Source: a virus. Taken from it: a stretch of DNA of 47,638 nt. The stretch is from positions 1-47,638 of IMG/VR virus record IMGVR_UViG_3300048833_000710; one strand, 5' to 3'. The notes beneath the pieces are model-generated. The model was not told where the DNA came from and did not search any database. It saw only the letters and a list, made by a program, of their open reading frames with translations. Positions 8,400 to 16,064 of the stretch are shown in pieces (position 1 is the first letter of the stretch; each line of letters opens with the position of its first letter). Made by a program: the position numbers and the translations under genes.

Positions 8400-10559
8400 G
8401 TGCACCGGAAGTATAACCGCCTTGGGCGCGAGACCCTCGAAGTCGCCGAGACCATCTTTCTTCCGCTTTTCCAGCAGATACTGAAATTGGTTGATGACGG
8501 ATCTGCGGAACTGGTCGTTGAATGGCCGTCGGACCTGCTTGAGGACAATGTGCGGATTCAAGTTCTCGATCTTTTGGACCAATACTCTGTCGAGCAGTTG
8601 CAGCCAATCGAAGATCGGTGCCGTAGGATAAGACAGCTTGCGGCGGACAAAGGGCCCTCGTCGCTGAGCCACGTCACTGCGCAGCGCCTTGCGCATGATG
8701 AAATTGAAGAGCTGGGGACTCAACTTGACGCGCTTTGCAAGAGTGCTTGGGTGTTTCTGAACCATCCCGCCACCTTTGCTGACGCCGAAGCATTCCACGG
8801 TGCCAGGCAGTACCGCGATCTTGGCAAGATGTACGATGCGTTCGAAGTCGAGCCCTCGGGCACTGTTGGTGGAAAAGCGGCTCAGATCAGTGAGAACGAC
8901 CTTGCGTCTTTGTTGACCGCCAAGCTAGAGCTGCCGTCGCGCGTTGTAATCAGAACTCTTGATCTGGTGCCGACAGATAATCATGCCGCCTCCGTGTTGG
9001 TTATTGTGAGGCACGCCGGACCTCTTTCCAGCGTCCTGAATCATAAGGAAAATGGGTTGCGGTCTCCTATTTACTATCGGCCGCCAAACGAAGCCACGCT
9101 CATCTGGACACCGTCAGAAAACACAATTGAGATTTGCGGTCCGAGTCCCCAAGTCCGCCGCGCGGTAGCAGAAGGTTTTGCGCAAGTCGCCTTTAAAACC
9201 GATCTTTCAACCAAGCCGCTCACATGGCGATATTATGATCTTTCGCGATTTCACAAGTCCCTGAAACTGATGCCGCCGGTTTGGGAAGATGTCGAAATCC
9301 TTGCAACGAAGGTCATTGCGGTCGAGATGCGACTGGGCAATTGGTCGCGGAGACTGTCTCTAAAGGTCACGATTGACGATGACATAGAGCAGGTCGCGCA
9401 AAGTTTTCTTGGGGGAAGCAAGTTCTTAAAAAGGGCAGAAGGCTTCAGCCTTCTGACTGTTGCGGTCAAGTACAAACGAAGGGGTGAAAAACGAGAGCGG
9501 ACGATGGAAATCTCCTTCGGTGATCGCCGTTCAAATCTCCAAAGCAAAACCGACGCAGGCCAACGAGAGCTTGGCCATCGATTGCTTCAGCATTGGGGAA
9601 TTCTGAATAAGCTTCAGCCACTGCAATTCAGTGAGATTATCGAAATCCTGCCGAACCTGTTGGCGCTTCACGACATGATCAATGATGCTGTGTCAGGCGG
9701 GCGACTACGCACAATGGGTCTTGATCCGAAGCGGTTGATTGATGCAGGTGTGATTGCACATCGGAACCGGAGCAGAATGGTTCTTCTTGACGAAGGTGAC
9801 GAGGCATTAATCGAGATCGGGCCGCGCGAAGGCGAGATGCTGGCAACCGATCAGTTTGAGGAGGTGTCTGCGTCGTTGGGCGTCGATGACACGAGCGAAT
9901 ACGAGATCAAGCGGGATTGGCTCGAGGAAATCGTGATAAACGCCTTGCGGCCATTTGTCGGCAAGGGGCCCGTTGAGCGCCTGAGCGACAACCTTGGGTA
10001 TTTCGGCAAGTTGACCGCAGACGGTGGGAAGGTGCCGGTCTACCTTGTGCGTTGCCTCGATCAGATGGATGCGTTGCAGTCGGCCGATCTCATATTGCGA
10101 AGCCGACAAGACGGTGGCGTAGGCGTTGTACTTGCGGCAACAGAGACACCCCTGACGCACCTTGGACCAAACGTGGTTGTCCCTTTGCCAAGTGTCTTGG
10201 CCGGAACGGGCATCGATGACGATGCAGTTTCCAGAATTCTGGACCGCCACAAAACAGGTCGATGGCTTGCGCTCGGTGGTGCTGAAGTCGCCCTGATGAC
10301 CTTCGGCCCCCAGCTGGCTATGCTTTACATCCCCAGCAAGGTTCCGCTCGCAATAAGCGGTGCAAAGCAGGCACGGGTGATGGAGCGGCTGGTCGCTGCT
10401 CATAAGTCCGGCGCGCCCGGTGCACAAACCGGTCACTTAGTTGAAGGCACAGGGGTCAAGTCGCCCTCGGACGCCTGGAAGTCGACGGTGCGTTCATCGG
10501 TAGTTGGTGTCTACTTTGAACATGCCGGCCGGAACCTTTGGCGGTTGAAGGTCGACTGA
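8400..10559 (+). CDS. large protein of unknown function (719 residues)
   Basis: I do not recognise this protein. It is probably soluble: no signal peptide or membrane segment is seen. The first 150 residues are helical and end in an FADAEAFHGARQYRDLGKMYDAF stretch. The middle (about 290-400) alternates strands and has basic patches (KYKRRGEKRER). The part after 500 looks like a second alpha/beta domain (KVPVYLVRCLDQMDALQSADLIL). The start is GTG at 8400, well supported by GGGGAGG 8 bases upstream. It stands alone, divergent from the recombinase module and ahead of the early phage genes: the place where prophages carry cargo. A role in immunity or lysogeny is a guess from position only. Confidence 0.7.
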   Translation: MHRKYNRLGRETLEVAETIFLPLFQQILKLVDDGSAELVVEWPSDLLEDNVRIQVLDLLDQYSVEQLQPIEDRCRRIRQLAADKGPSSLSHVTAQRLAHDEIEELGTQLDALCKSAWVFLNHPATFADAEAFHGARQYRDLGKMYDAFEVEPSGTVGGKAAQISENDLASLLTAKLELPSRVVIRTLDLVPTDNHAASVLVIVRHAGPLSSVLNHKENGLRSPIYYRPPNEATLIWTPSENTIEICGPSPQVRRAVAEGFAQVAFKTDLSTKPLTWRYYDLSRFHKSLKLMPPVWEDVEILATKVIAVEMRLGNWSRRLSLKVTIDDDIEQVAQSFLGGSKFLKRAEGFSLLTVAVKYKRRGEKRERTMEISFGDRRSNLQSKTDAGQRELGHRLLQHWGILNKLQPLQFSEIIEILPNLLALHDMINDAVSGGRLRTMGLDPKRLIDAGVIAHRNRSRMVLLDEGDEALIEIGPREGEMLATDQFEEVSASLGVDDTSEYEIKRDWLEEIVINALRPFVGKGPVERLSDNLGYFGKLTADGGKVPVYLVRCLDQMDALQSADLILRSRQDGGVGVVLAATETPLTHLGPNVVVPLPSVLAGTGIDDDAVSRILDRHKTGRWLALGGAEVALMTFGPQLAMLYIPSKVPLAISGAKQARVMERLVAAHKSGAPGAQTGHLVEGTGVKSPSDAWKSTVRSSVVGVYFEHAGRNLWRLKVD

Positions 10560-10570
10560 TCCGTTTGCAT

Positions 10571-10606
10571 CCGCAAGAAAGGTCGGACGTTCGTCCGACT
10601 TTGCGG
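10571..10606 (+). terminator. imperfect hairpin after the 719-residue gene
   Basis: A 7-base perfect stem, GTCGGAC-GTTC-GTCCGAC, is extended outward by AAA/TTT and CCGC/GCGG pairs with small bulges, 12 bases after the stop codon. There is no T-run after it (a G-run follows), so it may be a weak terminator or an RNA-stabilising end. A further CCGTCCGAC copy lies at 10613. Confidence 0.4.
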
Positions 10607-10666
10607 GGGGGACCGTCCGACATTTGATGGTGCACTTGGGAAGCCTCAATCATGAGGAGCACCCGA

Positions 10667-10912
10667 ATGCCGACTCCCTTCCCCTCGCGCCAACCAGCCC
10701 CGTCGAGCTGGCCGACCGGCGCGAAACCCAAGCCCACCTCACTGAACCCGGAATGGCGCTGCACGCGCTGTGACAAGCTGCTCGGCGTTTGCCGGGACGG
10801 CCGCATGCACCTGCGTTTTGCGCGGGGGCACGAGTATTTTGTGGGCTTCCCCGTCCAGGCGACGTGCCGCGGCTGCGGTACGCTGAATCAGGCGTCCAGC
10901 CCCACGGGCTGA
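10667..10912 (+). CDS. Com-like zinc-finger protein (Mu Com family resemblance)
   Basis: This 81-residue protein has a disordered, proline-rich N-terminus (1-25) and a zinc-ribbon core: WRCTRCDKLLGVC, a spacer of about 30, then CRGCGTLNQ. In phage Mu, Com has the same CxxCxKLL...CxxC layout and switches on translation of the DNA-modification gene mom by opening an RNA hairpin. The ATG at 10667 has GAGGAG 6 bases upstream. The next gene, 100 bases down, starts directly after a perfect hairpin, which fits a Com-type role. Family resemblance is fairly good; the target is inferred. Confidence 0.6.
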   Translation: MPTPFPSRQPAPSSWPTGAKPKPTSLNPEWRCTRCDKLLGVCRDGRMHLRFARGHEYFVGFPVQATCRGCGTLNQASSPTG

Positions 10913-10984
10913 CGCGCCCCACGACCACCAACTCCCTGAAATCGCAGAGACGCGCGACGTCCTGACCTGGCCACGAGAAGGCGC

Positions 10985-11013
10985 TGGACGCCTGGCCGCA
11001 AGGCAGGCGTCCA
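10985..11013 (+). promoter_or_regulatory. perfect hairpin abutting the start codon of the sigma-like gene
   Basis: TGGACGCCTG and CAGGCGTCCA form a perfect 10-base stem around the 9-base loop GCCGCAAGG. The ATG at 11014 is the very next base. The only purine-rich ribosome-binding candidate (AAGGCAGG) lies in the loop and 3' arm, so the hairpin should block translation unless opened. It could instead be the end of the com-like transcript if the true start is the ATG at 11050. Confidence 0.6.
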
Positions 11014-11736
11014 ATGTCTTTCGCATGGCACGAGATCCGTGATCAAATCATGCATTCCGCTTCCACCCTCAGCTTCCAGCGCAGCTTCGATGCCATCCGG
11101 CGCGAACAGGGGCCGGTCCTAGGCTTCCGCGATCCGGCCGCCTTGCTGGATGCGCTGCACCATAAAGCGGGCAGCCCGGACCAGAAGAACCTGATCCTCG
11201 CAGCTCTTGCCCGCGCTGCGCATTCCGATGGGCACACGGGCGATTGCGCACTGACCCTGATGCTTCTGGCGCTCTGGCCCGGTCTCGACGCCATCCGGCG
11301 CCGGAGCATCTGGCGCAAGGTCGGCACCAGCGATGAAATCACCGCCGACATCCTTGGCCGCACCACTGAAGCAATTCGTAGTCTGGACCTGCAGCGGGTC
11401 AACTGGATCGCGGCCACCCTCCTGCGCAATGTCGAGCGGGATATCCTGCGCGCCCATCAGCGGGAGGCGGGCCGCCAAAGCCTGCGCAGCGAAACCGAGC
11501 CTGACGAGGTCGCTGCAGATGATGGTTCAGCCGACGCGGCGGTAACCGAGGCGCAACTGCTTCGCGATCTTCGGCTGCTGGTGGGTGCGGATGCAATCCT
11601 GGTGATCCGCGTCGCGGTCGAAGGCTTCAGCCAAGCCGAAGCTGGCGTCGAACTTGGCCTGTCCGAGGCGGCGGCGCGAAAACGCTACCAGCGCGCCACC
11701 CAGCGGCTGCGCGACGCCCTCCAGAAAATCCACTGA
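11014..11736 (+). CDS. sigma-70-like (ECF-type) phage transcription factor
   Basis: The last 60 residues of this 240-residue protein (RDLRLLVGADAILVIRVAVEGFSQAEAGVELGLSEAAARKRYQRATQRLRDAL) are a sigma region 4-type helix-turn-helix with the SQAEAGVELGLSEAAARKRYQRA recognition part. The middle (120-160) could be a sigma region 2 remnant. It may direct RNA polymerase to early or late phage promoters. Phages of this group often carry such a gene just before the replication genes. The start at 11014 follows a strong hairpin, and a second Met at 11050 is possible. It is followed at once by the first copy of the repeated structured leader. Confidence 0.6.
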   Translation: MSFAWHEIRDQIMHSASTLSFQRSFDAIRREQGPVLGFRDPAALLDALHHKAGSPDQKNLILAALARAAHSDGHTGDCALTLMLLALWPGLDAIRRRSIWRKVGTSDEITADILGRTTEAIRSLDLQRVNWIAATLLRNVERDILRAHQREAGRQSLRSETEPDEVAADDGSADAAVTEAQLLRDLRLLVGADAILVIRVAVEGFSQAEAGVELGLSEAAARKRYQRATQRLRDALQKIH

Positions 11737-11741
11737 CCATG

Positions 11742-11812
11742 ATGTCCCGATCCGGACAGCGCGGTGGCTTTTCCCATTCAGACGCCACCGCGCGTCTTCC
11801 TCCAACCGAAAG
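11742..11812 (+). repeat. structured leader repeat, copy 1
   Basis: About 71 bases shared with 13246-13318. It opens with ATGTCCCGATCCGG. The stem GCGCGGTGGC (11759-11768) pairs perfectly with GCCACCGCGC (11784-11793) around a loop that begins TTTTCCC. The tail is CTTCCTCCAACCGAAAG. It ends 9 bases before the next gene, so it is the 5' untranslated leader of that gene or an operator. No coding frame is shared by the two copies. Confidence 0.75.
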
Positions 11813-11821
11813 CCGACACGC

Positions 11822-12016
11822 ATGAACAGCATTGCCGACCTTTCGCCCACCGACCTCAAGCGCATCCCCGGCCTCTACCGGCGCTGGGAACTGACCGAGG
11901 TCTTCGAGGCGCACCGCAACTACCAGATCGAAGACGCCGGCACCCACGCCGACGGCACGCCGCTGCTGGCGATCTTCGTCAGCGATCCGGTTCCCGACAT
12001 CCCGGAGGCCACCTGA
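11822..12016 (+). CDS. small phage protein, unknown
   Basis: The protein has 64 residues. It is acidic and without membrane segments; the central part reads RIPGLYRRWELTEVFEAHRNYQIEDAG. It is not assigned to a named family. It is the first gene after structured leader copy 1, and its TGA overlaps the region of the next gene. GC-rich codon use and third-position bias match the neighbours, so it is probably real. It may be a small early regulator or a partner of the recombination proteins that follow. Confidence 0.5.
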   Translation: MNSIADLSPTDLKRIPGLYRRWELTEVFEAHRNYQIEDAGTHADGTPLLAIFVSDPVPDIPEAT

Positions 12017-12054
12017 TGCGCCTCTTCAATCACCTGATCACATGGAGAACTGAC

Positions 12055-12351
12055 ATGCCGGACCAGCCGGACGACATCACCCGTCTTCGCAAGTCGCACT
12101 ACGCCCTCGACGAACTGCCGGAAACCATCAGTTTTCCGAAGCATCCGAGCGAGCCCGCGCGGGAGCCGCTGCCCGTGATGGAGGCGACCGTCGACGACAT
12201 CGCCTTTGCGATCGTCGCGGCGGAACGGGAAATCTCGGCAGCCCTCGGACGGGCATCCGCACTGAAGCGCCTCCACAATCTTGCTCGTGAGGCAGGTGCC
12301 ATCGGGACTGACCGTGCCGCCGCCGCTGCCCTGAAGCGAGAGAAGCCCTGA
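12055..12351 (+). CDS. small phage protein, unknown
   Basis: The protein has 98 residues, starting MPDQPDDITRLRKSHYALDELPETISF. I chose the ATG at 12055 (GGAGAA 5 bases upstream) rather than 12016. The C-terminal half (DDIAFAIVAAEREISAALGRASALKRLHNLAREAGA) is a long helix. Its last stop base is the first base of the ATPase start codon (TGATG), so it is coupled to that gene. The function is unknown. The position suggests an accessory to the Sak4-like ATPase. Confidence 0.6.
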   Translation: MPDQPDDITRLRKSHYALDELPETISFPKHPSEPAREPLPVMEATVDDIAFAIVAAEREISAALGRASALKRLHNLAREAGAIGTDRAAAAALKREKP

Positions 12352-13226
12352 TGGCCCTCCCGATCATCAGCGCCGACGAACGGCTGGCGCAGCGCAAAGG
12401 CATCAAGGGCTGCATCTTCGGCCGTTCGGGCATCGGCAAGACCAGCCTGCTGTGGACGCTGAACGCCTCGACCACCTTGTTCATGGATCTCGAAGCCGGG
12501 GATCTGGCGGTCGAGGGCTGGGATGGCGACACGCTGCGGCCCCGCACCTGGAAGGAATGCCGCGACTTCGCCGTGTTCATCGGCGGGCCGAACCCGGCGC
12601 TGCGGGAGGACCAGCCCTACAGCCACGCGCATTTCGACGAAGTCTGCGGGCGGTTTGGCGATCCGGCGTTGGTGGACCGTTACGAGACGGTCTTCATCGA
12701 CAGCATCACCGTGGCGGGTCGGCTTTGCTTTCAGTGGTGCCGGGGTCAGCCCGAAGCCTTCTCGGACAAGACCGGCAAGCCGGATATCCGGGGAGCATAC
12801 GGGCTCCATGGCCGCGAGATGATCGCGTGGTTGACCCACCTGCAGCACGCGCGGGGCAAGCATGTCTGGTTCGTGGGCATCCTCGACGAGAAGCTGGACG
12901 ACTTCAATCGCAAGGTCTTTCAGCCGCAGATCGACGGGGCGAAGACCGGCCTGGAGCTGCCGGGGATCGTCGATCAGGTGATCACCATGGCCGACATCGC
13001 CGATGCCAATGGCCAGCCCCAGCGCACCTTCGTCTGCCAGACGCTGAACCCCTGGGGCTACCCGGCCAAGGATCGTTCAGGGCGTCTGGCCATGGTCGAG
13101 GAACCGCACCTCGGGCGGCTGATGGCCAAGATCCAGAGCCCGATCCGCCCGGCATCTGAACGCCTGAATTATCCGGCCGTCACGTCAGCCGATCCTGCCG
13201 CTGCGGAGGTGCCGGTCAATGGCTGA
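12351..13226 (+). CDS. Sak4-like RecA-fold ATPase (phage single-strand annealing/recombination)
   Basis: In this 291-residue protein, Walker A GRSGIGKTSL lies at 24-33. The acidic FMDLEAGD near 43-50 and the Walker B-like ETVFIDSI near 119-126 complete a short RecA core. This is the AAA_24/Sak4 type found in phage recombination modules. Such proteins anneal or exchange DNA strands together with an SSB. The next gene is SSB-like and a Cas4-like exonuclease follows, which makes the recombination role likely. There is no overlap downstream: structured leader copy 2 separates it from the SSB-like gene. Confidence 0.78.
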   Translation: MALPIISADERLAQRKGIKGCIFGRSGIGKTSLLWTLNASTTLFMDLEAGDLAVEGWDGDTLRPRTWKECRDFAVFIGGPNPALREDQPYSHAHFDEVCGRFGDPALVDRYETVFIDSITVAGRLCFQWCRGQPEAFSDKTGKPDIRGAYGLHGREMIAWLTHLQHARGKHVWFVGILDEKLDDFNRKVFQPQIDGAKTGLELPGIVDQVITMADIADANGQPQRTFVCQTLNPWGYPAKDRSGRLAMVEEPHLGRLMAKIQSPIRPASERLNYPAVTSADPAAAEVPVNG

Positions 13227-13245
13227 TCGCATCTTGCCAGACCCG

Positions 13246-13318
13246 ATGTCCCGATCCGGTCCCCGCGATGGCTTTTCCCGTTTGACGCCGCCGCGCGTCC
13301 TGACCTCCAACTGAAAGG
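13246..13318 (+). repeat. structured leader repeat, copy 2
   Basis: Second copy of the 11742-11812 element. The same ATGTCCCGATCCGG opening is followed by a stem CGCGATGGC (13264-13272) against GCCGCCGCG (13287-13295) with one mismatch and one wobble pair. The loop again begins TTTTCCC, and the tail is CCTCCAACTGAAAGG. It ends 9 bases before the ATG of the SSB-like gene, and AAAGGA at its end is that gene's ribosome site. Confidence 0.75.
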
Positions 13319-13327
13319 AACCGTGCC

Positions 13328-13948
13328 ATGTCCGGTATCTGGAACGACTTCAACTCCGCCCAATCCAACTCCAACGTCATCCCCAAGGGCACGCTGGCCA
13401 AAGTGCGCCTGACCGTCCGTCCCGGTGGTTTTGATGATCCGTCACAGGGCTGGACTGGCGGATTCGCCAAGCGCGCCGCGACCGGCGCAGTCTACCTCGA
13501 CGCAGAATACACGGTGGTCGACGGGCCCTATGCGCGCCGCAAGATCTGGTCGCTGATCGGCCTCTACAGCCCCAAGGGTCCGGACTGGGCCAATATGGGC
13601 CGCAGCCTGATCCGTGGCATCCTGAATTCGGCGCGCGGGATTTCCGACAAGGACAATTCGCCCGAAGCGCAGGCGCGCCGTCGCATCAACGGGTTCGGTG
13701 ATCTGGATGGGCTGGAATTCGTGGCCCGGATCGACATCGGCCAGGACACCAACGGCGATGACAAGAACGAGGTGCGGGGCGCTGTAACCCCCGATCACCG
13801 CGACTACGCCGCCCTGATGGGATCCAACGCCTTGCCGATCGGCACCACGGCCCCACAGGGTTACGCCCCGCAGCAGACGGCGGCCGTCCGTTCCAGCCAG
13901 CCCGCTTCCGCCCCCGGCAATGCCGGTCGGCCGAGCTGGGCCCAGTAA
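13328..13948 (+). CDS. phage single-stranded DNA-binding-like protein
   Basis: The first 160 residues of this 206-residue protein form a strand-rich domain (GTLAKVRLTVRPGG, AVYLDAEYTVVDGPYARRKIWSLIGLYS, DGLEFVARIDIGQDTNGDDKNEV). The last 40 are Ala/Pro/Gln-rich and disordered: the usual build of phage SSB-like proteins placed after a Sak4-type ATPase. It probably coats single-stranded DNA and recruits the recombinase. It starts at ATG 13328 with AAAGGA upstream. Assigned by architecture and position rather than by a diagnostic motif. Confidence 0.65.
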   Translation: MSGIWNDFNSAQSNSNVIPKGTLAKVRLTVRPGGFDDPSQGWTGGFAKRAATGAVYLDAEYTVVDGPYARRKIWSLIGLYSPKGPDWANMGRSLIRGILNSARGISDKDNSPEAQARRRINGFGDLDGLEFVARIDIGQDTNGDDKNEVRGAVTPDHRDYAALMGSNALPIGTTAPQGYAPQQTAAVRSSQPASAPGNAGRPSWAQ

Positions 13949-13961
13949 GGGGGGATCGGCC

Positions 13962-15650
13962 ATGCGCCTGCGCCCCCGCCAGAAAACCTTCGTCGAGCGC
14001 AGTGTGGCTGCGCTCGCCTCCCGCGGCAACACGCTGAGCGTGGCACCCACCGGTGCGGGCAAGACCATCATGCTGTCGGCGGTCACCGGCGAGATGATCG
14101 GCGATGGTGCCAAGGCCTGTGTGCTGGCGCATCGCGACGAGCTGACTGCACAGAACCGGGCCAAGTTCCAGCGGGTGGTGCCGGGGATTTCCACCTCGGT
14201 GATCGATGCCACCGAGAAATCCTGGGGTGGTCAGGTCGCCTTCGCCATGGTGCCCACGTTGGCCCGGGCTTGGAACCTGGCCGACATGCCACGCCTTGAT
14301 CTGCTGGTGATCGACGAAGCGCATCACGCGGTGGCCGACAGCTACCGCCGCATCATTGATCGGGTGCGCGATGCCAATCCCGATGCCCGCATCTTCGGGG
14401 TCACCGCCACGCCGAACCGGGGCGACAAGAAGGGGCTGCGCGAGGTTTTCGACAACGTGGCCGACCAGGTGCGGCTGGGCGAGTTGATCGCCTCGGGCCA
14501 TCTGGTGACGCCCCGGACCTTCGTTATCGACGTAGGCGTGCAGGACGAATTGCGGTCGGTCCGCAAGACCCTGTCGGATTTCGACATGGCCGAAGTGGCG
14601 GGCATCATGGACCGTGCCCCCGTCACCGATGAAGTGATCCGCCACTGGAAGGAAAAGGCGGGCGACCGGCAAACCGTCATCTTCTGTTCCACCGTGGCCC
14701 ATGCCGAACATGTCACCGAAGCTTTCCGCGCAGCTGGGATCACGGCGGCGCTGATCCATGGCGATCTGGCGTCCGACACCCGCAAGGCGATCCTAGCCGA
14801 CTATGCCGCGGGCAGCATCCGCGTCATCGTCAATGTCGCGGTGCTGACCGAGGGCTGGGATCACCCGCCCACCTCCTGTGTCGTGCTTTTGCGCCCCAGC
14901 TCCTACAAGTCCACGATGATCCAGATGGTCGGGCGTGGTCTGCGCATCGTGGATCCGGAAGAACATCCCGGCATCGTGAAAACCGATTGCGTCGTGCTGG
15001 ACTTCGGCACCTCCAGCCTGATCCACGGCACCTTGGAACAGGATGTCGATCTGGACGGCAAGACCGAGGTTGGCGATGCGCCGACCAAGACCTGCTCCGG
15101 CTGCGGCGCTGAAATCCCGCTGGCCGCAATCGAATGCCCGCTCTGTGGCGAGGTTTTCCCGCGGGAGGATGAAGACGGCGGCGAAGGTGGCGGCACGGCC
15201 CCGCTGTCGGGTTTCATCATGACCGAGATCGACCTGCTGAAACGGTCCAGCTTCGCCTGGGTCGACCTTTTCGGCACCGACGACGCGATGATGGCCACCG
15301 GCTTCACGGCCTGGGGCGGCATCTTCTGGCTGGACGGGGTCTGGTACGCCGTGGGCGGCGGCAAGAACGAACGCCCGCACTTGCTTGGCGTCGGTGAACG
15401 CACCGTCTGCCTCGCGCAGGCCGATGACTGGCTGAACACGCACGAAACCGACGAAAGCGCCTTCAAGACCCGTTCCTGGCTGCGCCAGCCGCCGACCGAA
15501 AAGCAGCTGCAATACTTGGCCCCCGAATGCCGCCATGACTTCGGCCTGACGCGCTACCGCGCCTCGGCGCTGATGACCTTCGGCTTCAACAAGCGCGCCA
15601 TCCGCCAGCTGATCGACAGCGCGGCCAGCCCCGAACGGAGGGCGGCATGA
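13962..15650 (+). CDS. superfamily 2 DEAD/DEAH helicase
   Basis: This 562-residue helicase has Walker A APTGAGKT at 28-35, DEAH near 119, FGVTATP (motif III/IV area), QTVIFCST, and MIQMVGRGLR as motif VI. Together these make a complete RadD/phage-type SF2 helicase. After the motor a four-cysteine zinc motif (CSGCGAEIPLAAIECPLCG, near 377-395) and a 150-residue C-terminal domain follow. It would unwind DNA during replication or recombination. The start at 13962 is chosen over an upstream in-frame Met because the first conserved residues (LRPRQ) follow it directly. A GGGGGGA stretch is nearby. Confidence 0.9.
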   Translation: MRLRPRQKTFVERSVAALASRGNTLSVAPTGAGKTIMLSAVTGEMIGDGAKACVLAHRDELTAQNRAKFQRVVPGISTSVIDATEKSWGGQVAFAMVPTLARAWNLADMPRLDLLVIDEAHHAVADSYRRIIDRVRDANPDARIFGVTATPNRGDKKGLREVFDNVADQVRLGELIASGHLVTPRTFVIDVGVQDELRSVRKTLSDFDMAEVAGIMDRAPVTDEVIRHWKEKAGDRQTVIFCSTVAHAEHVTEAFRAAGITAALIHGDLASDTRKAILADYAAGSIRVIVNVAVLTEGWDHPPTSCVVLLRPSSYKSTMIQMVGRGLRIVDPEEHPGIVKTDCVVLDFGTSSLIHGTLEQDVDLDGKTEVGDAPTKTCSGCGAEIPLAAIECPLCGEVFPREDEDGGEGGGTAPLSGFIMTEIDLLKRSSFAWVDLFGTDDAMMATGFTAWGGIFWLDGVWYAVGGGKNERPHLLGVGERTVCLAQADDWLNTHETDESAFKTRSWLRQPPTEKQLQYLAPECRHDFGLTRYRASALMTFGFNKRAIRQLIDSAASPERRAA

Positions 15651-15653
15651 TCC

Positions 15654-16064
15654 ATGACATCTCTCACCACCATCTCATCCGAGGACCGGCGGCGACTCTG
15701 GCATCCGCGTGGAACGCTCTGTGCTGTCTGCCGGCAACCCAGCCGTGGGTTTGGCTGGTTCGATCCGGTGCGGTCGAAACGGCGCCGCCCATCGGTCTGG
15801 TTCTGCTCGATGTCCTGCCAAGGCTTCTGGACGCGTTTGGCGCGGGGGCATTCGGCCATGGTTGATCTGACCGATGAAGAACGCGCCGCCATCGCCGCCA
15901 CCATGAAACGCGTCGCGCTGCTGATGGACGAGATCGGCTGGGCCACCCCGCTGGCCGGTCTGACCGAGGCACAGGTCCGCGCCCTCATCGAGGAATCCGT
16001 CGAGGGCTTCCGTGAGGCCATGTCCGACATCGCCAAAGCCAATGCGCCGGAGGTGCCGTTTTGA
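15654..16064 (+). CDS. DUF6511 zinc-binding phage protein
   Basis: This 136-residue protein has an N-terminal CAVCRQPSRGFGWFD...WFCSMSCQGFW pair of CxxC/CxxxC motifs, likely one zinc. A helical second half (DLTDEERAAIAATMKRVALLMDEIGW) matches the DUF6511 family of alphaproteobacterial prophages. The role is unknown. It sits between helicase and exonuclease, and its TGA overlaps the TTG start of the nuclease, so it is made with the recombination proteins. Confidence 0.7.
   Translation: MTSLTTISSEDRRRLWHPRGTLCAVCRQPSRGFGWFDPVRSKRRRPSVWFCSMSCQGFWTRLARGHSAMVDLTDEERAAIAATMKRVALLMDEIGWATPLAGLTEAQVRALIEESVEGFREAMSDIAKANAPEVPF

Noticed and set aside
15647-15865. 72-codon frame with an ATGA overlap to the helicase stop
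   Set aside because: Composition is shadow-like, and the DUF6511 frame starting at 15654 shows the real zinc motifs.
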